Assembly (NCBI RefSeq): GCF_000685035.1
Contig: NZ_BAYB01000025.1
Span: 1 to 64,000 of the forward strand
Source: Paraburkholderia ferrariae NBRC 106233
Lineage (GTDB): Bacteria > Pseudomonadota > Gammaproteobacteria > Burkholderiales > Burkholderiaceae
Length of the DNA: 64,000 bases
Direction: 5' to 3'
The notes under the pieces are model-generated. The model had not been told where the DNA came from. It was given only the letters and a program-made list of their open reading frames with translations, and ran no database searches. This document shows, one piece after another, positions 1-9,077 of the stretch. A program made the position numbers and the translations under genes. The first letter of the stretch is position 1. Every line of letters starts with the position of its first letter.

Positions 1-909
1 TTGCGCCGCGTGGCGCATCTGGTCGAGGCACGCGCCCATCACCTGCGGCTGGCAGCGCAGCGAGTACGGGTCCTGCACCTTGCCGCAGTCGCGGTGCGAG
101 AGATTGATCGCCGAGCCGTCGAGCAGCGCACGATACGCAGCGGCCGCTTCGATCTGGCCGCGCTGGCCGCGCAGCTCGTGAATGCGCGCGTCGAAAGGCT
201 TGACCGAGCCGGCCGCCGCATCCACGCACAGGGCGCCCGAAACGAGCGCGGTGCGGTACAGGTCTTCGATCGCGAAGAGGTTATAGAGCGCGAGCGCCGT
301 GGAAGCCTGGGTGCCGTTGAGCAGCGCGAGGCCCTCTTTCGCCTGCAGCGCGAGCGGCTTGAGGCCAACGAGGCGCAGCCCCTCCGTCGCACTCATGCGC
401 TCGCCCTTCGCGAACACTTCGCCCACACCCAGCAGTATCGCGGACATATGCGCAAGCGGCGCGAGGTCGCCCGAAGCGCCCACCGAGCCCTTCACCGGAA
501 TCACGGGCAACACGTCGGCGTTGAAGAGCGTGATGAGCGCGTTCATCACCTCGCGGCGGATGCCGGAATGGCCACGGCCCATGCTCGAAAGCTTCAGCGC
601 CATCAGCAGGCGCACAACCGGGCGCGACATCGGCTCGCCCACGCCCACGGCGTGCGAGAGCACCAGATTGCGCTGCAGGAGTTCAAGCTGATCGCGCGGG
701 ATATGCGTGCTGGCAAGACGCCCGAAGCCCGTGTTGATGCCATAGGCGGGTTCGCCCTTCGCCGTGATTTCCGCAACGGCGCGCGCACAGGCATCGATGG
801 CGGCAAAGCTTGCCGGATCGAGTTCGAGCTTTACCGGATGCTGGTCGGTCTGGCGCGCGATCTGGCGCAGTTGGGGCAGGGTCAGGTGGCCGGGAGTCAG
901 AGTAATCAT
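1..909 (-). CDS. hutH: Histidine ammonia-lyase HutH (3' end beyond window)
   Basis: The first 303 codons are visible; family members are about 510 residues, so the C-terminal 40 percent lies outside the window. The enzyme deaminates L-histidine to urocanate, the first step of histidine breakdown, in the cytoplasm. The stretch GSVGASGDLAPLAH begins at residue 141, and its Ala-Ser-Gly (145-147) is the triad that cyclises to the MIO electrophile. The conserved YGINTGFG motif lies at residues 56-63. The ATG at 907-909 gives the usual MITLTPG start. The gene diverges from an amino-acid ABC importer, and the shared spacer carries HutC-like palindromes, so histidine and urocanate probably control it. 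The identification is secure. Confidence 0.96.
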   Translation of the reverse strand, partial: MITLTPGHLTLPQLRQIARQTDQHPVKLELDPASFAAIDACARAVAEITAKGEPAYGINTGFGRLASTHIPRDQLELLQRNLVLSHAVGVGEPMSRPVVRLLMALKLSSMGRGHSGIRREVMNALITLFNADVLPVIPVKGSVGASGDLAPLAHMSAILLGVGEVFAKGERMSATEGLRLVGLKPLALQAKEGLALLNGTQASTALALYNLFAIEDLYRTALVSGALCVDAAAGSVKPFDARIHELRGQRGQIEAAAAYRALLDGSAINLSHRDCGKVQDPYSLRCQPQVMGACLDQMRHAAQ

Positions 910-919
910 TTCGCTCAAG

Positions 920-931
920 TTGTCTGGACAA
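920..931. promoter_or_regulatory. HutC-like operator 1 (hutH-proximal)
   Basis: TTGTCTGGACAA lies 11 bases upstream of the hutH start. Its 5-bp arms (TTGTC/GACAA) are perfect inverted repeats, and it resembles the central palindrome nearby. Binding by the GntR-type repressor HutC is inferred from that similarity. Confidence 0.45.
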
Positions 932-956
932 GATGGCGAAAGATTAAAGCCTTCAA

Positions 957-970
957 CTTGTATATACAAG
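957..970. promoter_or_regulatory. HutC operator 2 (perfect palindrome)
   Basis: CTTGTATATACAAG is a perfect 14-bp palindrome and matches the form of HutC operators described in pseudomonads. It sits 48 bases upstream of hutH, between the divergent hutH and transporter genes. This is the strongest of three related sites. Confidence 0.75.
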
Positions 971-1097
971 TAATAAAAGCTTCGTGTATACCCGGATGAC
1001 GCTTTCCTGACGCTTGAGTTACGCAGCCTTTCAGTTGACGAATCAACGCGCTTCTCGGTAATTACACCGATTGTTGAGCACTGTCAGGACCGATAAT

Positions 1098-1109
1098 TTG
1101 TATAGACAA
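1098..1109. promoter_or_regulatory. HutC-like operator 3 (transporter-proximal)
   Basis: TTGTATAGACAA lies 32 bases upstream of the binding-protein ATG. It differs from the core of the perfect palindrome by one base. This placement suggests the importer belongs to the Hut regulon. Confidence 0.55.
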
Positions 1110-1141
1110 CTTTGCATCCATCGATACCCCCCGGAGCCTTC

Positions 1142-1900
1142 ATGAAGAAATTTGCCTTGTGTGTCGCCCTCGCTCTCGCCGCCGGCGGTGCTTATGCGAA
1201 AGACTGGTCCACGATCCGCTTCGGTGTGGATGCCAGCTATGCGCCGTTCGAGTCGAAGGCGCCGGACGGCAAGCTCGTCGGCTTCGACATCGATCTCGGC
1301 AACGAAATCTGCCGGCGCATGAAGGCAAAGTGTGTGTGGGTCGAGCAGGATTTCGACGGCATGATCCCCGCGCTGAAGGCCAGGAAGTTCGATGGCGTGC
1401 TTTCGGCACTCACGATCACCCCGCAGCGCGAGCAGCAGATCGCCTTCTCCTCGAAGCTCTTCAACACGCCGACGCGTCTCGTCGCGAAGCAGGGTTCGAA
1501 CCTGCAACCGACCATCGCTTCGCTCAAGGGCAAGTCGGTGGGGGTCGAGCAAGGCTCCATTCAGGAGACCTATGCGAAGGAAAACTGGGCGCCCAGGGGT
1601 ATCAACATCGTGCCCTACGAGAACCAGGATCAGGTCTATCTGGACCTGCAGTCGGGCCGCCTCGATGCCGCGCTTCAAGACGAGATCCAGGCGGACCTGG
1701 GCTTCCTCAAGACGCCGCGCGGCGCGGGCTTCGCGTTTGCAGGGCCGGAAATCCCCACGGGCGCCGCGGCCATCGGCCTGCGCAAGGACGACGCCGACCT
1801 CAAGGCCGAGCTCGACAAGACCATCGCCGAGATGATCCAGGACGGTACGTACAAGAAGATCGAGTCGAAGTACTTCGACTTCGACGTGTACGGGAGCTGA
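1142..1900 (+). CDS. Periplasmic amino-acid-binding protein, HisJ/ArgT type
   Basis: This 252-residue exported protein has an N-terminal signal peptide (MKKFALCVALALAAGGAYA) followed by the family-3 solute-binding fold: IRFGVDASYAPFESK, then LVGFDIDLGNEICRRM and later DGVLSALTITPQREQQIAFS. These resemble HisJ/ArgT lysine-arginine-ornithine/histidine receptors. It captures a polar amino acid in the periplasm and delivers it to the two permeases and ATPase encoded next. The ATG at 1142 was chosen because it gives a clean signal peptide. The HutC-like site upstream and divergent hutH favour histidine as ligand, which is an inference from context. Confidence 0.88.
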   Translation: MKKFALCVALALAAGGAYAKDWSTIRFGVDASYAPFESKAPDGKLVGFDIDLGNEICRRMKAKCVWVEQDFDGMIPALKARKFDGVLSALTITPQREQQIAFSSKLFNTPTRLVAKQGSNLQPTIASLKGKSVGVEQGSIQETYAKENWAPRGINIVPYENQDQVYLDLQSGRLDAALQDEIQADLGFLKTPRGAGFAFAGPEIPTGAAAIGLRKDDADLKAELDKTIAEMIQDGTYKKIESKYFDFDVYGS

Positions 1901-1986
1901 GTTCCGCCGTCTTCACTTGTATTCCTAAGTGTCATGCATGCTGCGCCAATGCGCGGCACGCTCGCTCCCATCGAGGACACCCTTCC

Positions 1987-2676
1987 ATGTTTTTCCAAGG
2001 CTTTGGCCCGCTGCTCCTCGCGGGCACGTGGGAAACCGTCAAGCTCGCGCTGCTGTCGCTCGCCGCGGCCTTTCTGCTCGGCCTCGCCGGCGCCGCCGCG
2101 AAGCTTTCGCCCAACCGGGTGCTCTCGCGCATCGGCACGCTGTACACCACGCTGATCCGCGCGGTGCCCGATCTCGTGCTGATGCTGCTGCTCTTCTATA
2201 GCATCCAGATCTGGCTGAACGATCTGACCGACCTGGCCGGCATGGACCAGATCGACATCGACCCCTTCGTGGCCGGCGTCATCACCCTCGGTTTCATCTA
2301 CGGCGCCTATTTCACCGAGACCTTTCGCGGCGCGTTCCTCGCCGTGCCGCGCGGGCAGATCGAAGCCGGCTTCGCCTATGGCATGAGTTCCACGCGCGTG
2401 TTCACGCGCATCCTGTTCCCGCAGATGATGCGCTTCGCGCTGCCCGGCATCGGCAACAACTGGCAGGTGCTCGTGAAGGCCACCGCGCTCGTCTCGATCA
2501 TCGGTCTCGCGGATGTGGTGAAGGCCGCGCAGGACGCCGGCAAGGCCACGCAGCAGTTTTTCTTCTTCACGCTCATGACCGGCGCGATCTATCTCGCCAT
2601 CACCACCGTGTCCAATTTCGCACTGCATCGCCTCGAAAAGCGCTATTCGACCGGCGTCCGGAGGGCCGCGCTGTGA
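1987..2676 (+). CDS. Amino-acid ABC transporter permease, HisQ-like
   Basis: This 229-residue inner-membrane permease is the first of two subunits of the importer. Hydrophobic segments run throughout, and the EAA loop that contacts the ATPase is visible (GQIEAGFAYGMSSTRVF followed by ILFPQMMRFALPGI). The TWETVKLALLSL start is typical of HisQ/ArtQ-type permeases. It lies 86 bases after the binding-protein gene, and its stop codon overlaps the GTG start of the next gene (GTGA), which indicates translational coupling. Confidence 0.9.
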   Translation: MFFQGFGPLLLAGTWETVKLALLSLAAAFLLGLAGAAAKLSPNRVLSRIGTLYTTLIRAVPDLVLMLLLFYSIQIWLNDLTDLAGMDQIDIDPFVAGVITLGFIYGAYFTETFRGAFLAVPRGQIEAGFAYGMSSTRVFTRILFPQMMRFALPGIGNNWQVLVKATALVSIIGLADVVKAAQDAGKATQQFFFFTLMTGAIYLAITTVSNFALHRLEKRYSTGVRRAAL

Positions 2677-3386
2677 TCGAACTCATTCAGCAATACTGGC
2701 CGAACTATCTGTACAGCGACGGCTTCAACTACAGCGGCCTCGTGGTCACGCTCTGGCTGCTGGTGGTCTCGATCGTGCTCGGCTTCCTGCTGGCCGTGCC
2801 GCTCGCCATTGCACGCACCTCGCGCAATCCGTTCATTTCGCGCCCCGTGTGGCTCTACACCTACGTGTTTCGCGGCACGCCGCTCTATGTTCAGTTGCTG
2901 CTCTGCTACACCGGCATCTACAGCCTGCACTACGTGCATACGCACGAGATGCTCGGCGCGTTCTTTCGCAGTGCGATGAACTGCACGCTGCTGGCCTTCA
3001 CGCTGAACGAATGCGCCTACGCCACGGAGATATTCGCCGGTGCGATCAAGGAGACGTCGCACGGCGAGATCGAGGCGGCGCAGGCTTACGGCATGTCGAA
3101 GACCCGGCTCTACACGCGCATCATCCTGCCTTCGGCGCTGCGCCGCGCGCTGCCCGCCTACAGCAACGAAGTGATCCTGATGCTGCACGCCACCACGCTC
3201 GCCTTCACCGCCACCGTCCCCGACATCCTGAAAGTGGCCCGCGACGCGAACTCGGCCACCTATATGACCTTCCAGGCTTACGGCATTGCGGCCGTGCTGT
3301 ATGCGTCGATCGTCTTCGCCCTGATCTGGGCTTTCCGCCGCATGGAAACACGTATGCTGGCTTACCTGAAACCGCAAGGGCACTAA
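2673..3386 (+). CDS. Amino-acid ABC transporter permease, HisM-like
   Basis: This 237-residue second permease starts at a GTG overlapping the preceding stop by four bases. The order of motifs fits HisM/ArtM: TLWLLVVSIVLGFLLAVPL, the conserved RGTPLYVQLLL stretch and an EAA loop HGEIEAAQAYGMSKTRLY. It should form a heterodimeric membrane channel with the upstream permease. Operon position and family assignment agree, and substrate specificity cannot be read from the permease alone. Confidence 0.9.
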   Translation: MIELIQQYWPNYLYSDGFNYSGLVVTLWLLVVSIVLGFLLAVPLAIARTSRNPFISRPVWLYTYVFRGTPLYVQLLLCYTGIYSLHYVHTHEMLGAFFRSAMNCTLLAFTLNECAYATEIFAGAIKETSHGEIEAAQAYGMSKTRLYTRIILPSALRRALPAYSNEVILMLHATTLAFTATVPDILKVARDANSATYMTFQAYGIAAVLYASIVFALIWAFRRMETRMLAYLKPQGH

Positions 3387-3411
3387 GCCGCCTGGTGGGA
3401 GTGTATTGAGA

Positions 3412-4179
3412 ATGTACAAACTGATTGTCGACGACCTGCACAAGAAGTTCGGCGAAAACGAAGTATTGAAGGGGGTGTCGCTCAAGGCGAAGGCCGGCGA
3501 CGTGATCAGCCTGATCGGGTCGAGCGGTTCCGGGAAAAGCACCTTCCTGCGCTGCATCAACTTCCTCGAATCGCCCTGCTCCGGGCGCATCGCGGTAAAC
3601 GGCGAGGAGATCCGCACCAGCACCGACCGCAGCGGCGCCCTGAGGGTGACCGACCCGAAGCAGTTGCGCGCCATGCGCACGCGCCTTTCGATGGTGTTCC
3701 AGCATTTCAATCTCTGGGCGCACATGACCGTGCTCGAAAACATCGTCGAAGCCCCCGTGAGCGTGCTCGGACTGAACCGCGAGGAGGCAGAGGCACGCGC
3801 GCGCAAATATCTGGCGAAGGTGGGTCTGACTAACGGCGTCGAGCAGAAGTACCCGGCGCATCTTTCCGGCGGACAGCAGCAGCGCGTGGCGATCGCCCGC
3901 GCGCTGGCAATGGAGCCGGAAGTGATGCTGTTCGACGAACCCACGTCCGCGCTCGACCCGGAACTGGTGGGCGAAGTGCTGAGGGTGATGCAGGCGCTCG
4001 CGGAAGAAGGCCGCACGATGATCGTCGTCACGCACGAAATGGGCTTCGCGCGCAACGTGTCGAATCACGTCGTCTTTCTGCACAAGGGCAAGATCGAGGA
4101 GCAAGGCGACCCGCGCGAGGTGCTGAACGCGCCGCGCAGCGAGCGCCTGCAGCAGTTCCTCGCGGGCCGGCTGAAGTAG
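3412..4179 (+). CDS. Amino-acid ABC transporter ATPase, HisP-like
   Basis: This 255-residue cytoplasmic ATPase energises the importer. Walker A GSSGSGKS is at residues 36-43, the Q-loop lies in VFQHFN, the signature LSGGQQQR is at 151-158 and Walker B VMLFDEPTSALDP at 171-183, followed by the switch histidine in VVTHEMGFA. A TTG two codons upstream is possible, but the ATG at 3412 matches the MYKLIVDDLHK family start. It is the last gene of the four-gene transport operon, since the next gene is convergent. Confidence 0.94.
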   Translation: MYKLIVDDLHKKFGENEVLKGVSLKAKAGDVISLIGSSGSGKSTFLRCINFLESPCSGRIAVNGEEIRTSTDRSGALRVTDPKQLRAMRTRLSMVFQHFNLWAHMTVLENIVEAPVSVLGLNREEAEARARKYLAKVGLTNGVEQKYPAHLSGGQQQRVAIARALAMEPEVMLFDEPTSALDPELVGEVLRVMQALAEEGRTMIVVTHEMGFARNVSNHVVFLHKGKIEEQGDPREVLNAPRSERLQQFLAGRLK

Positions 4180-4215
4180 CGGTGGTGTCGCCAGGCGGGG
4201 GGCGGTACGCCGCGC

Positions 4216-5169
4216 TCAGCTCTGGCGGTAGTACAGATTCTGCGGGTGCCGCGCTTCCGCGAAGAAGAACCAGCGCTCGGCCACGAGCCCCGCATACTGG
4301 ATCGCTGCCGCAAGCCATAGCAGTGCCAGCGCCGCTACCGGCAAACGCAGGCTGCCGCCCAGCGCCACAAGACAAAACGGCACGACGAATGCGGCCACGA
4401 TGAAGGTCCATTTCACGCGGTGCAACGTCTCGGGCGTCTTGCCGTGAAAGAACTCCCGCAGGTTGAACGCGCCTGCGGTGAAGCCGCGCGACTGCTGCAC
4501 CACGCGCCTCCCCTGAATGCCCGTGGCGCTTTGCACCGTCGATTTCGGGTGCAAGCGGGCGTTGCGCACCAGCGAGGCCCCGCGCGAAACGCCGGCCGCC
4601 AGCGTAAGCAGGCAAGCGAGCGCCGCGAGCGGCGCGACCAGCCCGGGTACGAGCCACGCCGCGCAGGCAACGGCCAGCGTGGCGCCCGACGCGCAGCCGA
4701 GCAGTGCGAAATTGACGACGGTGAGCGGCGTCGCCCATTCCTGGAGGAAGCGCAGGCAGGCGTAGATCATGCCCGTGCAGACGAACAGCAGCACGCCCGC
4801 CACCACGCCAAGGCCGCCGATAGCCAGCGTATCAGGCCAGTTCAGCGCATGCGCGAGGCCATACGCGAACGCGCAGCCGAGGAAAGCGGGCAAACACAGG
4901 CATTCGCGCGAGAGCCACGACGTGCGCCACATGGCGATGGCCCGCCACGCGCGCTCGGGATGCCCCAGGTGGAAAAACGACGCGAGCAGCCCCAGCGCGC
5001 CGAGCACGCACGCAAGCACGGCACCGGCGACGTAGAACGCAGCCGGCACGCCATCGGCACCGGCGAAGCCGAGGCGCGCCGCCGCTTCCACGGCAACGAG
5101 CACAATGAGCAATCCCTGCCCCGCTCCGCTCAGGGTCGTCAGGAATACGACGGAAAATGCAGGTTTCAA
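4216..5169 (-). CDS. Membrane anchor subunit of molybdoenzyme, DmsC/SoeC-like
   Basis: This 317-residue protein has about eight hydrophobic segments, beginning MKPAFSVVFLTTLSGAGQGLL. The conserved LASFFHLGHPERAWRA stretch near residue 65 is characteristic of DmsC-type quinone-binding anchors. It is the last gene of the operon, 27 bases after the iron-sulfur subunit. Its role would be to hold the catalytic and electron-transfer subunits on the inner membrane and pass electrons to or from quinone. Assignment as SoeC rather than DmsC rests on the cytoplasmic catalytic partner and the neighbouring sulfite exporter. Confidence 0.8.
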   Translation of the reverse strand: MKPAFSVVFLTTLSGAGQGLLIVLVAVEAAARLGFAGADGVPAAFYVAGAVLACVLGALGLLASFFHLGHPERAWRAIAMWRTSWLSRECLCLPAFLGCAFAYGLAHALNWPDTLAIGGLGVVAGVLLFVCTGMIYACLRFLQEWATPLTVVNFALLGCASGATLAVACAAWLVPGLVAPLAALACLLTLAAGVSRGASLVRNARLHPKSTVQSATGIQGRRVVQQSRGFTAGAFNLREFFHGKTPETLHRVKWTFIVAAFVVPFCLVALGGSLRLPVAALALLWLAAAIQYAGLVAERWFFFAEARHPQNLYYRQS

Positions 5170-5196
5170 GTTCGGTCTCCCTCTGGCGGTCCGCGT

Positions 5197-5919
5197 CTAT
5201 CCGATCCGCTTTGCAATCGATGCGAGGTGCAGCTCGCCGTCTTCCATCGACGATGCCTCACGCTCGCCCGCTTCGGCACAGCCACACCCGCTGCCGCACG
5301 AAGCCACCTGCTTGCGCGGCAAATAATGATTCGAGGGCCGCGTTTCCCACTCGGGCATCAGTTGGTAGCCGCCGCGCTCGCGAATCGCCTTCGAAACCAC
5401 CGAGTCCGGGTCGTGAATGTCGCCAAAGAGCCGCGCCGAGGTGGGGCATGCCAGCACGCAGGCCGGCTTGCGGTCGCGCTCGGGCAGCGCCTCGTTATGG
5501 ATGCGGTCCGAACACAGCGTGCACTTGGTCATTTCCTTGCGGCCTTCGTCCAGTTCCCGCGCGCCATAGGGGCAGGCCCACGCGCAGTACTTGCAGCCGA
5601 TGCAGCGGTCGTAATCGACCAGCACGAGGCCGTCTTCCTTGCGCTTGTAGCTTGCCCCGGTCGGACACACCGGCACGCACGGCGGGTCCTCGCAGTGCAG
5701 GCACGACTTCGGAAAGTGGATCGTATCCGCCAGGGGGTATTCGCCCGCTTCGAAAGTCTGCACGCGGTTGAAGAACGTGCCGGACGGATCGGCGTCGTAG
5801 GGGTTCAGGTCCGCGAGGCTGCCCGCCTCTCCCGAAGTGTTCCATTCCTTGCAACTCGTCACGCATGCGTGGCAACCCACACAGACGTTGAGATCGATGA
5901 CGAGGGCCATCTGGGTCAT
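5197..5919 (-). CDS. Four-cluster ferredoxin subunit, DmsB/SoeB-like
   Basis: This 240-residue protein carries four cysteine groups typical of [4Fe-4S] electron-transfer subunits: CVGCHACVTSC near residue 13, CLHCEDPPCVPVCPTGA in the middle, CIGCKYCAWACPYGA, and a last group CTLCSDRI with CVLACP. The tail contains an extra Cys-rich stretch (CGSGCGC). No signal peptide is present. It lies 15 bases after the catalytic gene and should shuttle electrons between the molybdenum subunit and the membrane anchor. Confidence 0.88.
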   Translation of the reverse strand: MTQMALVIDLNVCVGCHACVTSCKEWNTSGEAGSLADLNPYDADPSGTFFNRVQTFEAGEYPLADTIHFPKSCLHCEDPPCVPVCPTGASYKRKEDGLVLVDYDRCIGCKYCAWACPYGARELDEGRKEMTKCTLCSDRIHNEALPERDRKPACVLACPTSARLFGDIHDPDSVVSKAIRERGGYQLMPEWETRPSNHYLPRKQVASCGSGCGCAEAGEREASSMEDGELHLASIAKRIG

Positions 5920-5934
5920 AGCAAACTCCCGTTG

Positions 5935-8892
5935 TCACGCACGTGGCGGCTTGCGCCGTTTCGACGCCGCCCGCAGGCGCGCCGCGAATTCGCCGCGCCC
6001 CGCGAAATACGCCTGCAGGGTGCGGTGAACCACACCGCCCTTCCCTTCGCCTTCCCCCACCACGCCGGGCATCTCCCGCACGGGGTCGAACTGCGGCAGC
6101 GTGCGATCCGCATTGGCCTCGGCCGGATAGATGCGCACGCGCACGTCGTACCATGCAGCCTGGCCCGTCACAGGATCGGAATTCGAGAGGCGCCAGGGTC
6201 TGGCTTCGGTGGCCGGCAACTCGTCGGTGATCAGGTGATTGAGCAGAAAGCCGCGCTGCGATTCGTTCGCGTCCGGGCCTAGCTGCCAGGCGCCAGCCGC
6301 CTTGCCGATGGCATTCCAGGTCCATACGGTGCCGGGCTCCACCGCCTCGCTATAGCGCGCAAGGCAGCGCACCTTGCCCCATTGCGATTCCACATGAATC
6401 CAGGCGCCGTCTTCGATACCCTCGGCCGCGGCGGTGCGCGGATTCACATAGAGATAGTTCTCGCCGTGTATCTGCCGCAGCCAGGCGTTCTGCGAGTCCC
6501 ACGAGTGGTACATCGCCATCGGGCGCTGCGTGACCGCCGCGAGCGGATAGCGCGCCGTATCGGTCTCTTCGCGTTCGAGCGGCGCGTACCAGAACGGCAG
6601 CGGATCGAAGTACGTGGCCACGCGTTCGCGCAGGTGCTCGGGGGGCTGACGCCCCTTCGCCTTGCCCTGCGCTGCGAGCCGGAACTTCTGCATCACGTCC
6701 GAGTAGAGAGCGATGACGATGGGTTCGTCGAACTTGCGAAAGCCCTTCTCGACCGCGAACTGCAGATACGGCCCGTTGCAGTTGCGCATGTATTGCATCG
6801 TTTCGGGCAGCGTGTAGTGATAGACGCAGTTGTTGGCCGCGTACATCTCCCACTGCCGCGGATTGGGTTCGCCCACGAGTGCGGCATCCCCGTCCTTGCC
6901 GCGCCAGCCGATCAGAAAGCCCACGCCCGAGTCCGGAGAAGTCTGGTGGTTGACGATGAAGTCGGGGTAATCGCGGTACTTGCGCTTGCCCTCGGCGGTC
7001 GTGAACGCGGGAAACTTCAGGCGTCCTGCCAATTCGATCAGCACTTCCTGGAACGGCTTGCATTCGCCTGTGGGCGGCAACACCGGCACGCGCACGGAAT
7101 CCACGGGTCCGTCGAATTCCGAAATCGGCCGGTCGAGCATCGACATGGCATCGTGGCGTTCGAGGTAGGTGGTGTCGGGCAGGACGAGATCGGCGAACGC
7201 GGTCATCTCCGACTGGAACGCGTCGCACACCACGAGGAACGGGATTTTGTACTCGCCGTTCTCGTGGCGGTCCGCCAGCATCTTGCGCACCTCCACGGTG
7301 TTCATCGACGAATTCCACGCCATGTTGGCCATGAAGATGAGCAGCGTGTCGATGGGATACGGGTCGCCGCGCCACGCGTTCGTGATGACGCTGTGCATGA
7401 GTCCGTGCACGGCAAGCGGGTACTCCCACGAGAACGCCTTGTCGATGCGAACCGGGCCGCCCTCGTCGTCCACGAAAAGGTCTTCGGGCGCCGCCGGCCA
7501 GCCCAGCGGCCCGGTGGCGAGCGGCGTGTTGGGACGCACGTCGCCGGGATGATTGGGCGGCTTGGCCGAAGGCGGCACCGCGCGCGGAAACGGCGACTTG
7601 TGACGAAAGCCGCCGGGCCGGTCGATGGTGCCGAGCAGCGACATCAATACCGCCAGCGCACGCGTGGTCTGAAACCCGTTCGAGTGTGCGGCGAGCCCGC
7701 GCATCGCATGGAACGCCACGGGCGCGCCCGTGACCGTGTCGTGCGTTTCGCCCCAGGCATCGGTCCAGCGTATCGGCAGCGTGATTGGATGATCGCGCGC
7801 GACCTCGGCCATTTCGCGCGCGAGGCGCCGGATCGTGGCCGCTGGAATCCCCGTGATCTCCGCGGCCCATTCGGGCGTGCAGTCGGCCACGCGCTCGCGC
7901 AGCAGCGCGAAGGCAGGCGCGACCGGCGTGCCGTCCGCGAGCGTATAGCGGCCGTCCAGCGCAGGCCGCGCACCCGGGGTGTGATGCAGCACCTCGCGTT
8001 GCGTTTCGAGGTCCCACCACAAGTGGTTTTGCGGGAAGAGGCGGTTGCTTTCGTCCGCGGTTTCGTCGCGCACGAAGAGCCCATAAGTTTCGCTTGCCTC
8101 GCGCAGGTCGAGCAGTTCCGCCGCGTTGGTGTAGCGCGCCACGAACTCGTGGTCGTAAGCGTCCTGGCCGATCAACTCGTGCATGAGCGCCATGAAGAGC
8201 GCGCCATCCGTGCCGGGGCGAATGGGTACCCACTCGTCGGCAATGGCCGCGTAGCCCGTGCGCACCGGGTTGATCGCAATGAAGCGGCCGCCCGCGCGCT
8301 TGAACTTCGAAATGGCGATCTTCAGCGGATTCGAATGGTGATCTTCGGCCGTGCCGATCATGAAGAAGAGCTTCGCACGGTCGAGGTCCGGGCCGCCGAA
8401 CTCCCAGAACGATCCCCCCATCGTGTAGATCATGCCCGCGGCCATGTTGGCCGAACAGAAGCCGCCGTGCGCCGCATAGTTCGGTGTGCCGAACTGTTTG
8501 GCGAAGAGGCCCGTCAAGGCCTGCATCTGGTCGCGCCCGGTGAAGAGCGCGAAGCGTTTCGGGTCGGTGGCGCGCAGATGGGCCAGGCGTTTTTCGAGCA
8601 GATCGAACGCCTCGTCCCACGAAACCGGTTCGAACTGCGCCGTGCCGCGCAGCGCCCCGGGCTTGCGGACGAGCGGCTGCGTGAGGCGCGCGGGCGAATA
8701 CTGCTTCATGATCCCCGACGAGCCCTTCGCGCAGATCACCCCCTGGTTGAGCGGGTGCTCGGGATTGCCGTCGATGTAGCGCACCTCGCCGTCGCGCAGA
8801 TGCACGCGGATGCCGCAACGGCACGCGCACATGTAGCACGTGGTCGTTTTGACCTCGAGTTGCTCGTCCTGGGTGCGGGCCTTGTGCTCCAT
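5935..8892 (-). CDS. Molybdopterin oxidoreductase catalytic subunit, SoeA-like
   Basis: This is a 985-residue protein of the DMSO-reductase family. The N-terminus binds a [4Fe-4S] cluster (CYMCACRCG, with a fourth Cys in GVICAKGSSG). A Cys in GGFCSAN near residue 155 is positioned as the likely molybdenum ligand. No twin-arginine signal is present, so the enzyme should be cytoplasmic, as for SoeA sulfite dehydrogenase and unlike DmsA or PhsA. The ATG at 8892 was preferred because GGAGAAACG lies just upstream; earlier in-frame codons look non-coding. Sulfite oxidation is inferred from the missing Tat signal and the TauE/SafE neighbour. Another oxyanion or sulfur substrate is possible. Confidence 0.8.
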   Translation of the reverse strand: MEHKARTQDEQLEVKTTTCYMCACRCGIRVHLRDGEVRYIDGNPEHPLNQGVICAKGSSGIMKQYSPARLTQPLVRKPGALRGTAQFEPVSWDEAFDLLEKRLAHLRATDPKRFALFTGRDQMQALTGLFAKQFGTPNYAAHGGFCSANMAAGMIYTMGGSFWEFGGPDLDRAKLFFMIGTAEDHHSNPLKIAISKFKRAGGRFIAINPVRTGYAAIADEWVPIRPGTDGALFMALMHELIGQDAYDHEFVARYTNAAELLDLREASETYGLFVRDETADESNRLFPQNHLWWDLETQREVLHHTPGARPALDGRYTLADGTPVAPAFALLRERVADCTPEWAAEITGIPAATIRRLAREMAEVARDHPITLPIRWTDAWGETHDTVTGAPVAFHAMRGLAAHSNGFQTTRALAVLMSLLGTIDRPGGFRHKSPFPRAVPPSAKPPNHPGDVRPNTPLATGPLGWPAAPEDLFVDDEGGPVRIDKAFSWEYPLAVHGLMHSVITNAWRGDPYPIDTLLIFMANMAWNSSMNTVEVRKMLADRHENGEYKIPFLVVCDAFQSEMTAFADLVLPDTTYLERHDAMSMLDRPISEFDGPVDSVRVPVLPPTGECKPFQEVLIELAGRLKFPAFTTAEGKRKYRDYPDFIVNHQTSPDSGVGFLIGWRGKDGDAALVGEPNPRQWEMYAANNCVYHYTLPETMQYMRNCNGPYLQFAVEKGFRKFDEPIVIALYSDVMQKFRLAAQGKAKGRQPPEHLRERVATYFDPLPFWYAPLEREETDTARYPLAAVTQRPMAMYHSWDSQNAWLRQIHGENYLYVNPRTAAAEGIEDGAWIHVESQWGKVRCLARYSEAVEPGTVWTWNAIGKAAGAWQLGPDANESQRGFLLNHLITDELPATEARPWRLSNSDPVTGQAAWYDVRVRIYPAEANADRTLPQFDPVREMPGVVGEGEGKGGVVHRTLQAYFAGRGEFAARLRAASKRRKPPRA

Positions 8893-9077
8893 CGTTTCTC
8901 CGAATTCCGCTTCGGCTGGCGAAGCAGGACGCTGGCTGCGATGCCTCCATCGTAGAGGATCGCGTGCCATCGGAAAAATCGCAAATCCGGATTCGAACTA
9001 TCGCCGGCCCTGATGCTTGCCCGATCCGTTACAAGGCCAATGAAAGCTTGCGCGATACACACGCGCCAAAGCCGGCT

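Noticed and set aside
6382..8955. 857-codon open frame antisense to the molybdoenzyme gene
   Set aside because: It is a shadow frame caused by high-GC codon use; it lacks any motif, while the opposite strand has a clear family.
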